DNA of 59,643 bases, taken from NCBI RefSeq assembly GCF_000463075.2, contig NZ_AVAQ01000010.1:1-59643 (forward strand), given 5' to 3'. Below, one piece after another: positions 8,855 through 16,967 of this stretch. Position 1 is the stretch's first letter, and each line of letters opens with the position of its first letter. A program made the position numbers and the translations under genes. The stretch is from Lactiplantibacillus plantarum EGD-AQ4 (GTDB taxonomy: Bacteria > Bacillota > Bacilli > Lactobacillales > Lactobacillaceae). The notes below the pieces were generated by a model. It searched no databases. It was not told the origin of the DNA and saw nothing but the letters and a program-made list of their open reading frames with translations.

Positions 8855-10744
8855 GTGGCCAATCGAATTCCTGAAGAGAAGGTTGAACAAGTCCGTTCGG
8901 CCGTTAATATTGCGGATTTCATTGGACAATATGTTCAGTTAAAAAAAGCAGGTAAGAACCTATTTGGGCTCTGTCCGTTCCATGAAGAACGAACGCCATC
9001 GTTTTCGGTTAATGAACAGAAGCAGATTTTTCACTGTTTCAGTTGTGGTCGTGGTGGGAATGTCTTCAGTTTTATTATGGAACTCGAAAATCTTTCCTTT
9101 CCAGAAGCGGTCGTCAAAGTGGCCGATTTTGGACACATTGAGTTACCGGCAACGTATACCGCGCAATCGCAACCGGCCGCACCTAAGGATCAACAGCAGG
9201 CGGATCTGCTCAAGTTGTACGCGGATAGCGCAAAAATGTACCAGCATATTTTGGTCAATACTGAGCTGGGGGAACCCGCACTTAAGTATTTACATGAGCG
9301 GGGCCTGGATGATGAGACGATTCAAACTTTTGGTATTGGGTATGCGCCCGCTAATCAACTGTTGTTGGATTTTTTCAAAGAACACCAGACGGATTACCAG
9401 CTATTACGGCAATCAGGACTGTTCATTGAAAATCAGAACGGGGACTTACGTGACCGATTTGTGGACCGCGTCTTATTCCCAATCAAGGATGCCAGCGGGC
9501 GTGTCATCGCGTTTTCTGGGCGGATCTTAAAGCAGTCACCCAACGAGCCTAAATATTTGAACAGTCCGGAAACGAAACTGTTCAATAAGCGGTCGGTATT
9601 ATTTAACTTCGATTTGGCGCGCGGTGCGATTCGGCAACAAAAATCCGTTATCCTATTTGAAGGATTTATGGATGTGATTGCCGCCTACCGTTCCGGGATT
9701 CAAAATGGGGTCGCGTCGATGGGAACCAGCCTGACGGACGAGCAAATTTATATGCTTGAACGAGTCACGGATACCCTCTACGTCTGTTATGACAGCGATA
9801 TGCCCGGCCAAAAGGCGACAGATCGGGCCCTGAAACTATTAGGGGGCAACAGTCGCTTGACACTGGGTGTGATTCAGATGCCGGATGGAATGGACCCGGA
9901 TGAATACCTGCGTGCCAATGGCCGTGATAAATTCGTGCAAGTATTTGAGGACGGTAAGCAAACGCCGACCGCTTTCGAGATGCAGTATTTAAAACACGAT
10001 TTGAATTTACAAAATACGCCTGACCAACTGACATACTTGCAGGCAGTCTTAGAACAGCTGGCCAAGTTATCATCGAGCGTTGAACAGGATTTATATTTAA
10101 ACCAACTGGTTACTGAATTTGATTTAGACAAAAACGATTTAAAGGCGCAATTACGATCGTTAGTCGGCAAGCAGGCCATGCAACGCAATGATCGTGGTGC
10201 TCAAAATATGACGCCGCCACCAGAGACGGCACCACTCGCGCCACCACCGGCAACGGTCGACGGTGGGACGAACAATAACGCGCCGTTAAGTCGGGTTGAA
10301 AAGGCAGAGCGACTGTTGTTATACCGGTTGCTCAATGACCATGATGTCTGGCTGCGAGTCATGGCGATTGCCGGTTTTCATTTTATTCATGACCCTTATC
10401 AGCAGATTTTCGTTTATGCCGAGGCCTATTTCAAAACGCACAATCAATTTGACTTAGGCAACTTCACGGACTTTATGGCTGACTCGGACTTACAACCAGT
10501 CGTGACCAGCCTAGAATTCATGGATGTTGCGAGCGAAACATCGAAGGAAGAAATTGCGGACTTAGTCAACGTGATCATGAATCAACAACCATTGGTATTA
10601 CAAATTAATCAGAAGAAGGCTGAACTGACGGCTGCCAAGCAAATGGGCAACCACGAGCTGGTTCAGCAATTAACCTTAGCACTCATTGAACTCTACCGAA
10701 AACAACAGCAAGTACTAGCGGCTCAAGAACCTGATTACTTTTAG
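8855..10744 (+). CDS. dnaG: DNA primase
   Basis: A 629-residue primase that makes RNA primers for replication. The N-terminal zinc-binding domain has CPFHEERTPSF followed by HCFSCGRGG. The TOPRIM core includes the EGFMDV segment and the DSDMPGQKA segment with its acidic residues. The C-terminal part is the helicase-interacting domain. The reading frame opens earlier (8798), but the GTG at 8855 starts the family's conserved VANRIPEEKVEQVR and is preceded by GGGGTGG. It is followed 79 bp later by rpoD, the old macromolecular synthesis operon arrangement. Confidence 0.95.
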   Translation: MANRIPEEKVEQVRSAVNIADFIGQYVQLKKAGKNLFGLCPFHEERTPSFSVNEQKQIFHCFSCGRGGNVFSFIMELENLSFPEAVVKVADFGHIELPATYTAQSQPAAPKDQQQADLLKLYADSAKMYQHILVNTELGEPALKYLHERGLDDETIQTFGIGYAPANQLLLDFFKEHQTDYQLLRQSGLFIENQNGDLRDRFVDRVLFPIKDASGRVIAFSGRILKQSPNEPKYLNSPETKLFNKRSVLFNFDLARGAIRQQKSVILFEGFMDVIAAYRSGIQNGVASMGTSLTDEQIYMLERVTDTLYVCYDSDMPGQKATDRALKLLGGNSRLTLGVIQMPDGMDPDEYLRANGRDKFVQVFEDGKQTPTAFEMQYLKHDLNLQNTPDQLTYLQAVLEQLAKLSSSVEQDLYLNQLVTEFDLDKNDLKAQLRSLVGKQAMQRNDRGAQNMTPPPETAPLAPPPATVDGGTNNNAPLSRVEKAERLLLYRLLNDHDVWLRVMAIAGFHFIHDPYQQIFVYAEAYFKTHNQFDLGNFTDFMADSDLQPVVTSLEFMDVASETSKEEIADLVNVIMNQQPLVLQINQKKAELTAAKQMGNHELVQQLTLALIELYRKQQQVLAAQEPDYF

Positions 10745-10750
10745 CTAGCG

Positions 10751-10759
10751 TGGTATAAT
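10751..10759 (+). promoter_or_regulatory. Internal promoter for rpoD
   Basis: TGG followed by TATAAT (10754-10759) is a full-consensus extended -10 placed just after the dnaG stop. A weak CTGATT is at the -35 distance. It would let the sigma factor be made independently of primase. Confidence 0.55.
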
Positions 10760-10823
10760 TAAAGTTGGCTCGGTATTTTCACTAGGGCGCTAGTAGATGC
10801 ATACGAAACTAGGAGGCTACTAC

Positions 10824-11930
10824 ATGGCAAAGGCAAAAGCAACGACAGAATACGACAAGGCTGTTAAAGCATTAATCAAGGACTACAAGAAGTCCGGTAG
10901 TATTCAGTATGATGAATTATCCGATAAAATCGCAGCGCCTTACAAGTTAGACGCAAGCGGAATCGACAAGTTATTGCAAAAAGTTGAAGATGCTGGGATC
11001 AGTGTCGTTGACGAAAAGGGTGATCCGGATGCGCGGGCGGTCAAGAGTGTGAAGACCGTTTCCAAGAAGGAATTGAGTGATGCAGGCTCTGCTTCTGGCA
11101 TTAAGATCAATGACCCAGTTCGGATGTATCTGAAGGAAATCGGCCGGGTCGACTTGTTGACCGCCGATGAAGAAGTTGCCTTAGCCTTGCGAATCGAACA
11201 AGGTGACGAATCAGCTAAGCAAGAATTAGCAGAGGCTAACTTACGGCTGGTGGTTTCAATCGCCAAGCGCTATGTTGGTCGGGGCATGCAATTCCTTGAT
11301 TTGATTCAAGAAGGTAACATGGGCTTGATGAAGGCCGTTGAAAAGTTTGATTATCGTAAAGGATTCAAGTTCTCGACCTATGCCACTTGGTGGATTCGTC
11401 AAGCGATTACGCGGGCGATTGCCGACCAAGCGCGGACGATTCGGATTCCAGTTCACATGGTTGAAACGATCAACAAATTGATTCGGATTCAACGGCAACT
11501 TCTCCAAGACCTCGGGCGTGAACCAACCCCTGAAGAAATTGGGGCCGAAATGGACATGCCAACTGAAAAGGTTCGTGAAATCTTGAAGATTGCACAAGAA
11601 CCCGTTTCGTTGGAAACGCCAATTGGTGAAGAGGATGATTCACACCTTGGTGACTTCATTGAAGACCAAGATGCAACTTCACCGGCGGATGCTGCGGCAT
11701 ACGAACTCTTGAAGGAACAATTGGAAGGCGTCCTCGATACGTTGACTGATCGGGAAGAAAACGTCTTACGGTTACGGTTTGGTCTCGATGATGGCCGGAC
11801 CCGCACATTGGAAGAAGTCGGTAAAGTCTTCGGTGTTACCCGTGAACGGATTCGTCAAATCGAAGCCAAAGCATTGCGGAAGTTACGCCACCCATCACGT
11901 AGTAAACAATTGAAAGATTTCTTGGAATAA
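10824..11930 (+). CDS. rpoD: Primary RNA polymerase sigma factor RpoD/SigA
   Basis: A 368-residue housekeeping sigma factor. Region 1.2 starts near [12 protein letters not shown]. Region 2 has the core-binding and -10 recognition sequence [35 protein letters not shown], and region 4 ends with [21 protein letters not shown]. The frame opens at 10797, but AGGAGG at 10811-10816 precedes the ATG at 10824. The short region 1.1 typical of Gram-positives is present. It is followed by a terminator. The trmK and nif3-like genes that usually come next are found about 39.5 kb downstream. Confidence 0.97.
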   Translation: MAKAKATTEYDKAVKALIKDYKKSGSIQYDELSDKIAAPYKLDASGIDKLLQKVEDAGISVVDEKGDPDARAVKSVKTVSKKELSDAGSASGIKINDPVRMYLKEIGRVDLLTADEEVALALRIEQGDESAKQELAEANLRLVVSIAKRYVGRGMQFLDLIQEGNMGLMKAVEKFDYRKGFKFSTYATWWIRQAITRAIADQARTIRIPVHMVETINKLIRIQRQLLQDLGREPTPEEIGAEMDMPTEKVREILKIAQEPVSLETPIGEEDDSHLGDFIEDQDATSPADAAAYELLKEQLEGVLDTLTDREENVLRLRFGLDDGRTRTLEEVGKVFGVTRERIRQIEAKALRKLRHPSRSKQLKDFLE

Positions 11931-11944
11931 CAACTAGATATTTG

Positions 11945-11984
11945 CGCCTGACTGTCAGCTTGGCTGGTGGTCAGGCGTTTTTTT
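11945..11984 (+). terminator. Terminator of dnaG-rpoD
   Basis: CGCCTGAC (11945-11952) pairs with GTCAGGCG (11970-11977), then seven or more T. Confidence 0.9.
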
Positions 11985-12034
11985 GTCACGGAAGAACTGA
12001 CATACTTTGATTGCGGTGCAAGACACAGTTAATG

Positions 12035-12089
12035 CAAAAAATAGCCAGGACAAGGCGATGACTGAAAACAGGTCGTCTTGTCCTGGCTA
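12035..12089 (-). terminator. Terminator of the YczE-like gene
   Basis: TAGCCAGGACAA (12042-12053) pairs with TTGTCCTGGCTA (12078-12089). On the minus strand it is followed by a run of T (12041-12035). It lies just after the stop codon of the minus-strand gene at 12094. Confidence 0.85.
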
Positions 12090-12093
12090 ATTC

Positions 12094-12741
12094 TTAATGA
12101 GCAGCCGGCCGCATCCATTCCACAAAGTTGGGCGCGTGTTCAGTGAAGAAGTTGACGAAGCGGCCGGTCAAGAAGGCTGCAATCAACGTGCCTTCACGAA
12201 CGCCGGCGAGTGAGTGGGTGAAGGTCAGTGCTAAAATCAACGAGATAGCAATCAAGGTAAAGTCATTGTAAACTTTGACTTTGGCAAATTTCAGTTGGTG
12301 AATCAACGCAATTGCATTTGGGAGGCCTTCGCCGGGCATGATAATGGCGTGTGAATTGACTTCCAGGAACACGCCAAAGGCCAGTAAAATTGTACCGACG
12401 AAGACGAGAATCAGTTGCGCGATATAGGTTTGATTCGGCAAGTGTTGGAATAGGCTGACAAAATTATCAATAAACCAGCCAAATAGACAACCTGGAATCA
12501 ACTGGAGCAAGTTCCGCCACGAAAATTCACGACGCAGGACGACTGCTTCCAAGAAGACCAATACGAACATGAAGATAATGGTAATCTGGCCGATCGAGGC
12601 GCCGGTGATATTGCTTAAAACGTTGGGAATGCTGGAAATTGGTGAAGTGCCAAGTAGCGACAGTTTTGAGAGTGCCACACCGGCGGACATGCACAAAATA
12701 CCAGCAATTAATACGACAAATTGTTTAATGACTTGTTTCAA
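12094..12741 (-). CDS. YczE/YyaS/YitT-family membrane protein
   Basis: A 215-residue integral membrane protein with about five hydrophobic helices. The segments SPISSIPNVLS and PGEGLPNAIA resemble the YczE/YyaS family (DUF6198). The molecular function of the family is not established; B. subtilis YczE has been linked to surfactin production. The start is a TTG codon at 12741 with a weak AGAGATTG upstream; no ATG fits. It lies about 100 bp downstream of a MarR regulator on the same strand, so the two may form one unit, MarR first. Confidence 0.75.
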   Translation of the reverse strand: MKQVIKQFVVLIAGILCMSAGVALSKLSLLGTSPISSIPNVLSNITGASIGQITIIFMFVLVFLEAVVLRREFSWRNLLQLIPGCLFGWFIDNFVSLFQHLPNQTYIAQLILVFVGTILLAFGVFLEVNSHAIIMPGEGLPNAIALIHQLKFAKVKVYNDFTLIAISLILALTFTHSLAGVREGTLIAAFLTGRFVNFFTEHAPNFVEWMRPAAH

Positions 12742-12838
12742 AAAGGTTCAATCTCTTTTCTCTTAATGCTTAATACGATGATGGACGGCTCGTTTAATAC
12801 GCAATGAGTTGCCCGGAGGCTATGGGATATTGCGATAA

Positions 12839-13276
12839 TCAGACATGTTCGCTATGTGCAGTCATGCCTGCGTATACCCGTTGTAATTGTTCTGTAAAGA
12901 TCGTCTCATCGACCTCTGGATGGGCCACGAAAAAGTCATGCCACCAGTCTTTTAAGGTCTGTTTGATCGTGAGGGCGATTTTTTCACCGGCAGGGGTCAA
13001 CCGAATTCGAATCTGCCGCTGATCGTTTTGATCATGGGAGCGAGTGACTAGTTGTTGCTTTTCAAGATGTTTGACAGTTCGTGCCAGTAAGCTCGGGTCA
13101 AGTCGCAAGTTGGCCGCCAGCATCTTTTGCGTTCGGTCTGGAAAATCATAGACCACCAGCAAGAGATCGCTTTCGGTTGCGCGAATATCCAAGGTCGCTA
13201 ACTGGTCATTGATGCTATTCTTCGACTCACGGTAAATTCCCGCAATATATTTTGTTAAACTGAAAGTCTCGATAAT
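12839..13276 (-). CDS. MarR-family transcriptional regulator with non-AUG start
   Basis: A winged-helix regulator of about 146 residues. The DNA-binding region includes QKMLAANLRLDPSLLARTVKHLEKQQLVTR and the wing DQNDQRQIRIRLTPAGE. The nearest conventional start is a TTG at 13192, which would delete the first dimerisation helix (ETFSLTKYIAGIYRESKNSIN). That helix is in frame and preceded by AAAGGAGG at 13281-13288, but the only start candidates are ATT (13276) or ATC (13273). It probably controls the YczE-like gene and/or the divergent ABC operon at 13461. The ligand is unknown. Confidence 0.75.
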   Translation of the reverse strand: MIETFSLTKYIAGIYRESKNSINDQLATLDIRATESDLLLVVYDFPDRTQKMLAANLRLDPSLLARTVKHLEKQQLVTRSHDQNDQRQIRIRLTPAGEKIALTIKQTLKDWWHDFFVAHPEVDETIFTEQLQRVYAGMTAHSEHV

Positions 13277-13298
13277 GAGACCTCCTTTCTGAAATTAG

Positions 13299-13400
13299 TG
13301 GACTTGTCCATTATTCGTGAAATTTGCCAATTTGTCAAGCCATCAACCTGTCAGTCGGCATTAACAAGATGACATTTGTCACCTCATACTCATGACAAAC
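13299..13400. promoter_or_regulatory. Candidate operators between MarR gene and ABC/two-component operon
   Basis: Palindromes TGGACTTGTCCA (13299-13310) and TGACATTTGTCA (13370-13381), with a further half-site TGACAA near 13393, lie in the divergent intergenic region. The first is close to the MarR start and fits MarR autoregulation. The second with its half-site could bind the NarL-type response regulator of the downstream operon. Assignments are inferred. Confidence 0.45.
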
Positions 13401-13460
13401 GCGACTACCGAACGAACGCAAATGGCCGTAAACTTGAATCATTAAGTAAGGAGGCGGTCG

Positions 13461-14351
13461 ATGATGACACCGGTAATTGAAGCAACTGATGTGACGTTTA
13501 GTTATGGTCAGCAGTCCGTTTTAACTGGCATTAAGATGACGATTGCACCGGGCGAAATCGTTGGATTAATTGGTGAAAATGGGGCGGGGAAAACAACGTT
13601 ACTCAATCTGTTATTAGGCGTCAATCAAGCTCAGCAGGGGCACCTGACAGTCTTTGGACAGGCACCAGGAAGTCTAGCGGCGCGGCGCAAAATCGGGTCG
13701 ATGTTACAAGGCGATATGCCGATTCAGGGGGTGACGGTACAAGAAATGCTGACTTTGACAATTGCTGAGCGCCAAAGTACGACTGATCCGCAGCAATTGT
13801 TGACTGAGCTAGGCCTTGAAGATTTAGCAAAACGTCGGTTGACGGCCTTATCTGGCGGCCAGTTGCGGCGCGTCAGCTTTGCGTTGGCGATCGTCGGCAA
13901 TCCAGAGTTGTTGTTCTTAGACGAACCAACTGTCGGGATGGATACGACGGCCCAACAGGCGTTTTGGCAGCGAATCCGCCAATTAAAGGCCAGTGGTAAG
14001 ACGATTGTTATCACCAGCCACTATTTACCTGAGATCGAAGCAGTCGCGGACCGCATCATGGTACTCAAAGACGGACACTTCGCCTTTCAAGGAACGTTGG
14101 CGGCTTTACAAAAACAGTACCAACAAGTCGAATTTCACTGTCAAACGGCGCTGCCAACTGCTGCTTTCATGGATTTGCCAGCCGTAACGGCGGTCGCAAA
14201 ACAGGGTGACCAGCTACGCTTGAGCAGTGAAGATGGTGACGTGACGTTAGCGGCACTCGTGCCATTGTTAAGTGAGTGCCATCAACTTACGATTAGTCGT
14301 GAATCGCTCACGGATATTTTTGTTCACTTGACGAAAGGGGTGCCAGCATGA
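13461..14351 (+). CDS. ABC transporter ATP-binding protein
   Basis: A 296-residue ATPase of an ABC-2 type exporter. Walker A is GENGAGKTT (near residue 38), the signature is LSGGQLRRV, and Walker B is LLFLDEPT. The last 80 residues form the C-terminal extension seen in drug and bacteriocin exporter ATPases. AAGGAGG lies 6 bases before the ATG at 13461. Its stop overlaps the permease start (ATGA). It is the first gene of a four-gene unit with a permease, histidine kinase and response regulator, an arrangement typical of cell-envelope stress or peptide-antibiotic efflux modules. The substrate cannot be told from sequence. Confidence 0.88.
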   Translation: MMTPVIEATDVTFSYGQQSVLTGIKMTIAPGEIVGLIGENGAGKTTLLNLLLGVNQAQQGHLTVFGQAPGSLAARRKIGSMLQGDMPIQGVTVQEMLTLTIAERQSTTDPQQLLTELGLEDLAKRRLTALSGGQLRRVSFALAIVGNPELLFLDEPTVGMDTTAQQAFWQRIRQLKASGKTIVITSHYLPEIEAVADRIMVLKDGHFAFQGTLAALQKQYQQVEFHCQTALPTAAFMDLPAVTAVAKQGDQLRLSSEDGDVTLAALVPLLSECHQLTISRESLTDIFVHLTKGVPA

Positions 14352-15112
14352 AGGTCTTGATTGCACAACTCAGTTTTGATTGTCGGCGGCTAATTTTCCG
14401 GAACGTCGCGTTTCAATTTTTTGCACTTCTGATGCCGGCAGGGTTTTACCTGTTATTTACCAAAGTCATGACTGGCGGTACTGCGGCACAGATGGCCGCT
14501 TTTAATGTCGCCTATATGGGCAGTATGACAGTCTACAGTATTGCCATCAACGGGTTATTTAGCATCGCGCAGATCCTGATGCATGACCGTGAAAAGGGGC
14601 TGGTGCGGTGGTTACAACTGACGCCCCATGGTCTCGTGCCTTACTATGTTTCAATTGGCATTCTTGGATTACTGATGAATCTCTTGTCAGTTGTGGTATT
14701 GGGGACGATTGCGGTGATGGTCAACCACGTCAGTTTGACTCTGGGCCAATGGTTAGGCGTGCTGGGTATCGCGGTCATTGGACAACTACCGATTATGCTG
14801 ATTGGCGTCGCGTTATCCTTTTTGAATCGCGCCGAGACCCTGAGTATTGCCAGTAATTTAGTTACCTTTCCAATGGCCATCATGAGTGGCTTATGGTGGC
14901 CAATCCGCATGTTACCGGACTGGGTCCAAGTGATTGGTCAGCACCTGCCAACTTATTACATGAACGATTTGTTGGGAACTTGGATGATACATGGTACACT
15001 TGATAAAACGAATCTATTCGGAATTGGGACATGGACGTTGGGATTGTTAGTCGTGATTAGTTGGGGGGCCCGGCGCCTGCTTAAACGGGGGAATGGGATT
15101 GTTCAAGCATAA
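14348..15112 (+). CDS. ABC-2 type transporter permease
   Basis: A 254-residue membrane protein with six predicted helices, the size and topology of ABC-2 permeases. A hydrophobic helix near the N-terminus (VAFQFFALLMPAGFYLLF) is followed by a helical pair, and the typical C-terminal segment MSGLWWPIRMLPDWVQVIGQHLPTYY precedes the last helix. It overlaps the ATPase gene by 4 bp and the histidine kinase by 20 bp, so all are co-translated. Confidence 0.87.
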   Translation: MKVLIAQLSFDCRRLIFRNVAFQFFALLMPAGFYLLFTKVMTGGTAAQMAAFNVAYMGSMTVYSIAINGLFSIAQILMHDREKGLVRWLQLTPHGLVPYYVSIGILGLLMNLLSVVVLGTIAVMVNHVSLTLGQWLGVLGIAVIGQLPIMLIGVALSFLNRAETLSIASNLVTFPMAIMSGLWWPIRMLPDWVQVIGQHLPTYYMNDLLGTWMIHGTLDKTNLFGIGTWTLGLLVVISWGARRLLKRGNGIVQA

Positions 15113-16214
15113 GTACAAGCGCCTTAAAAATCTGGAATGGACGAGCTACGTGTGGCTCGCCTATTTGCCGTATACGATTGCGGCATATGTCCCGGTCAAA
15201 TCTTGGCATGACTGGTTGTGGCTAATGCTGATTGGTTGTTTTCTGGTGCTGTATATCCTTGTGGTTGAGAAGCCTCGTTGGCGTTTTGTGACTATGCCAG
15301 CTGAACTAGCGGTGGCAGGTCTATTTGCCTTGTTTGCGGCGAATAATTTTATGATTATCTTTCCCGGATGGCAAGTCAGCTTTTTGCTTGCTCGCCGCCC
15401 TAAACGAGAATTTTACTGGTTTGCGATGGCGTACTATGCATTTTTAATTGTGGGGTGTGTGCTAGACTATTTGCAATTTCCGGGTACATTTACGTGGCAA
15501 AATGGCAACTTGATGGGGCTGGTATTTCCATTTGTCTCACCAATATTAGCCTATACCTTTTCGCGGTCAATCGAACGGCAACGGCAACTCAATCAAACCA
15601 ACCGGCGCCTGAAGACGATTATTGAACGTCACGAACGAGAACGGATCGCGCGTGATTTACACGACACGCTGGGCCAGAGTTTTTCCATGATTACGCTCAA
15701 AGCGGAACTCGCTAGCAAGTTGCTGGTCAAAGCTCCTGACAAGGTGGCCCCAGAATTGGCCGAAATTGCACAAACGAGTCGCCAAAATTTACAACTGGTC
15801 CGTGAAATCGTCAATAACCTACATGAACAATCGTTGACGGAAATGCTATTGGACCAAACGCACAATTTAGCTGCGGCCGGGGTATGGGTCGCCACGACTG
15901 GAGAGGCCCAAGCAACTAAGTGGCCGACGACGGTTCAGAGCTGTTTTGCTGCGGTGTTAGTCGAAGCTATCACCAATGTGATTCGCCACGCCCACGCACA
16001 GACTGTTACCATTGACTTTACGGAGACGACGACTAGTTATCAGATCGTACTACGAGATGATGGCAAGGGCGGTTCGTTAAGTCGTCAGGGCGCCAACGGT
16101 CTCACGGGTATGCAGTCGCGGTTACAAGCTAATAGGGGAACCTTTGCAATTACCAGTTCGCGACGCGGCACTCAGTTGACGTTAAGGATACCAAAGGAGC
16201 GTGAGAACACATGA
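15093..16214 (+). CDS. Sensor histidine kinase, DesK/NarX-type (HPK7)
   Basis: A 373-residue kinase with about five N-terminal membrane helices and no large extracellular domain, so it likely senses something in the membrane or signals from the adjacent transporter. The HisKA_3 phospho-site is in ERIARDLHDTLGQ. The ATPase domain shows the N box EAITNVIRHAHA and the G box DDGKGG with GANGLTGMQSRL. The start at 15093 lies inside the permease end and has GGGGGAA just upstream. The response regulator starts 4 bp before its stop codon ends. Confidence 0.9.
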   Translation: MGLFKHKYKRLKNLEWTSYVWLAYLPYTIAAYVPVKSWHDWLWLMLIGCFLVLYILVVEKPRWRFVTMPAELAVAGLFALFAANNFMIIFPGWQVSFLLARRPKREFYWFAMAYYAFLIVGCVLDYLQFPGTFTWQNGNLMGLVFPFVSPILAYTFSRSIERQRQLNQTNRRLKTIIERHERERIARDLHDTLGQSFSMITLKAELASKLLVKAPDKVAPELAEIAQTSRQNLQLVREIVNNLHEQSLTEMLLDQTHNLAAAGVWVATTGEAQATKWPTTVQSCFAAVLVEAITNVIRHAHAQTVTIDFTETTTSYQIVLRDDGKGGSLSRQGANGLTGMQSRLQANRGTFAITSSRRGTQLTLRIPKERENT

Positions 16215-16816
16215 TAATGGTCTATTTAGCCGAAGACCAAAGTATGTTGAATTCAGCTTTGACCCAGTTATTGAAATTAGAAGATGATTTACACGTGGTC
16301 GGCAGTGCTGTCGATGGCACCACGGCATGGCAGGACTTGCAACGGTTACAGCCGAATGTGGCGATTTTAGACATTGAGATGCCTGGTATGACCGGACTAG
16401 ACGTGGCGGATTGCTTGCACACGCAGCAACCAGCGACAAAGGTGATTATCCTGACGACTTTTGCCCAACGACAGTACTTTGAGCGCGCAGTCAATGCCCA
16501 GGTCGCTGGTTACTTACTTAAAGACAGTCCAAGTGACGAGCTGATTGCGGCCATCCGAGCAGTCATGACCGGTCAGACGATCTACGCCCCGGAGCTCGTG
16601 ACCAATATGCTTTCAGCAGATAAAAATCCACTGACGGAGCGAGAATTGGCGGTACTGACTGAAGCGGAAAAGGGGCTACCAACTAAAACGATTGCGGCTA
16701 ATCTGTATTTATCACCCGGAACGACCCGCAACTATTTGTCAGCTATTTTTAGCAAGTTGGGTGTGCATAGTCGTTTGGAAGCAATTCGCGTGGCGCAAGA
16801 CAATCGATGGCTGTAA
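16211..16816 (+). CDS. Response regulator, NarL/FixJ family
   Basis: A 201-residue regulator. The receiver domain has the phospho-acceptor aspartate in AILDIEMPG (near residue 54) and the conserved lysine in YLLKDSP. The C-terminal LuxR-type HTH is LTERELAVLTEAEKGLPTKTIAA-NLYLS with the TTRNYLSAIFSKLGVHSR recognition part. AAGGAG lies 10 bases before the ATG. It is the last gene of the ABC/two-component unit and is expected to control that unit, perhaps through the TGACA-type sites upstream of 13461. Confidence 0.92.
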   Translation: MIMVYLAEDQSMLNSALTQLLKLEDDLHVVGSAVDGTTAWQDLQRLQPNVAILDIEMPGMTGLDVADCLHTQQPATKVIILTTFAQRQYFERAVNAQVAGYLLKDSPSDELIAAIRAVMTGQTIYAPELVTNMLSADKNPLTERELAVLTEAEKGLPTKTIAANLYLSPGTTRNYLSAIFSKLGVHSRLEAIRVAQDNRWL

Positions 16817-16865
16817 TCAAGAACATGTCAGTCTGGCGCAATCTTGGTTTATTTTCATCGACGCA

Positions 16866-16894
16866 TATACAAATGAATTGGGGCGCGATATAAT
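16866..16894 (+). promoter_or_regulatory. Probable promoter of the NADH oxidase gene
   Basis: TATACA (16866-16871), a 17-bp spacer and a perfect TATAAT (16889-16894). The start codon is at 16968. Confidence 0.55.
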
Positions 16895-16967
16895 AGTTGA
16901 ATAGTAGTTAATGTTGAGCACGCTGACTAATGCGTGACAAATCTGGCAGAATGGAAGATTTGGTAAG

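Noticed and set aside
9765-10188. Two 100-codon frames antisense to dnaG
   Set aside because: They are fully inside the primase gene, on the other strand, without ribosome sites or family traits.
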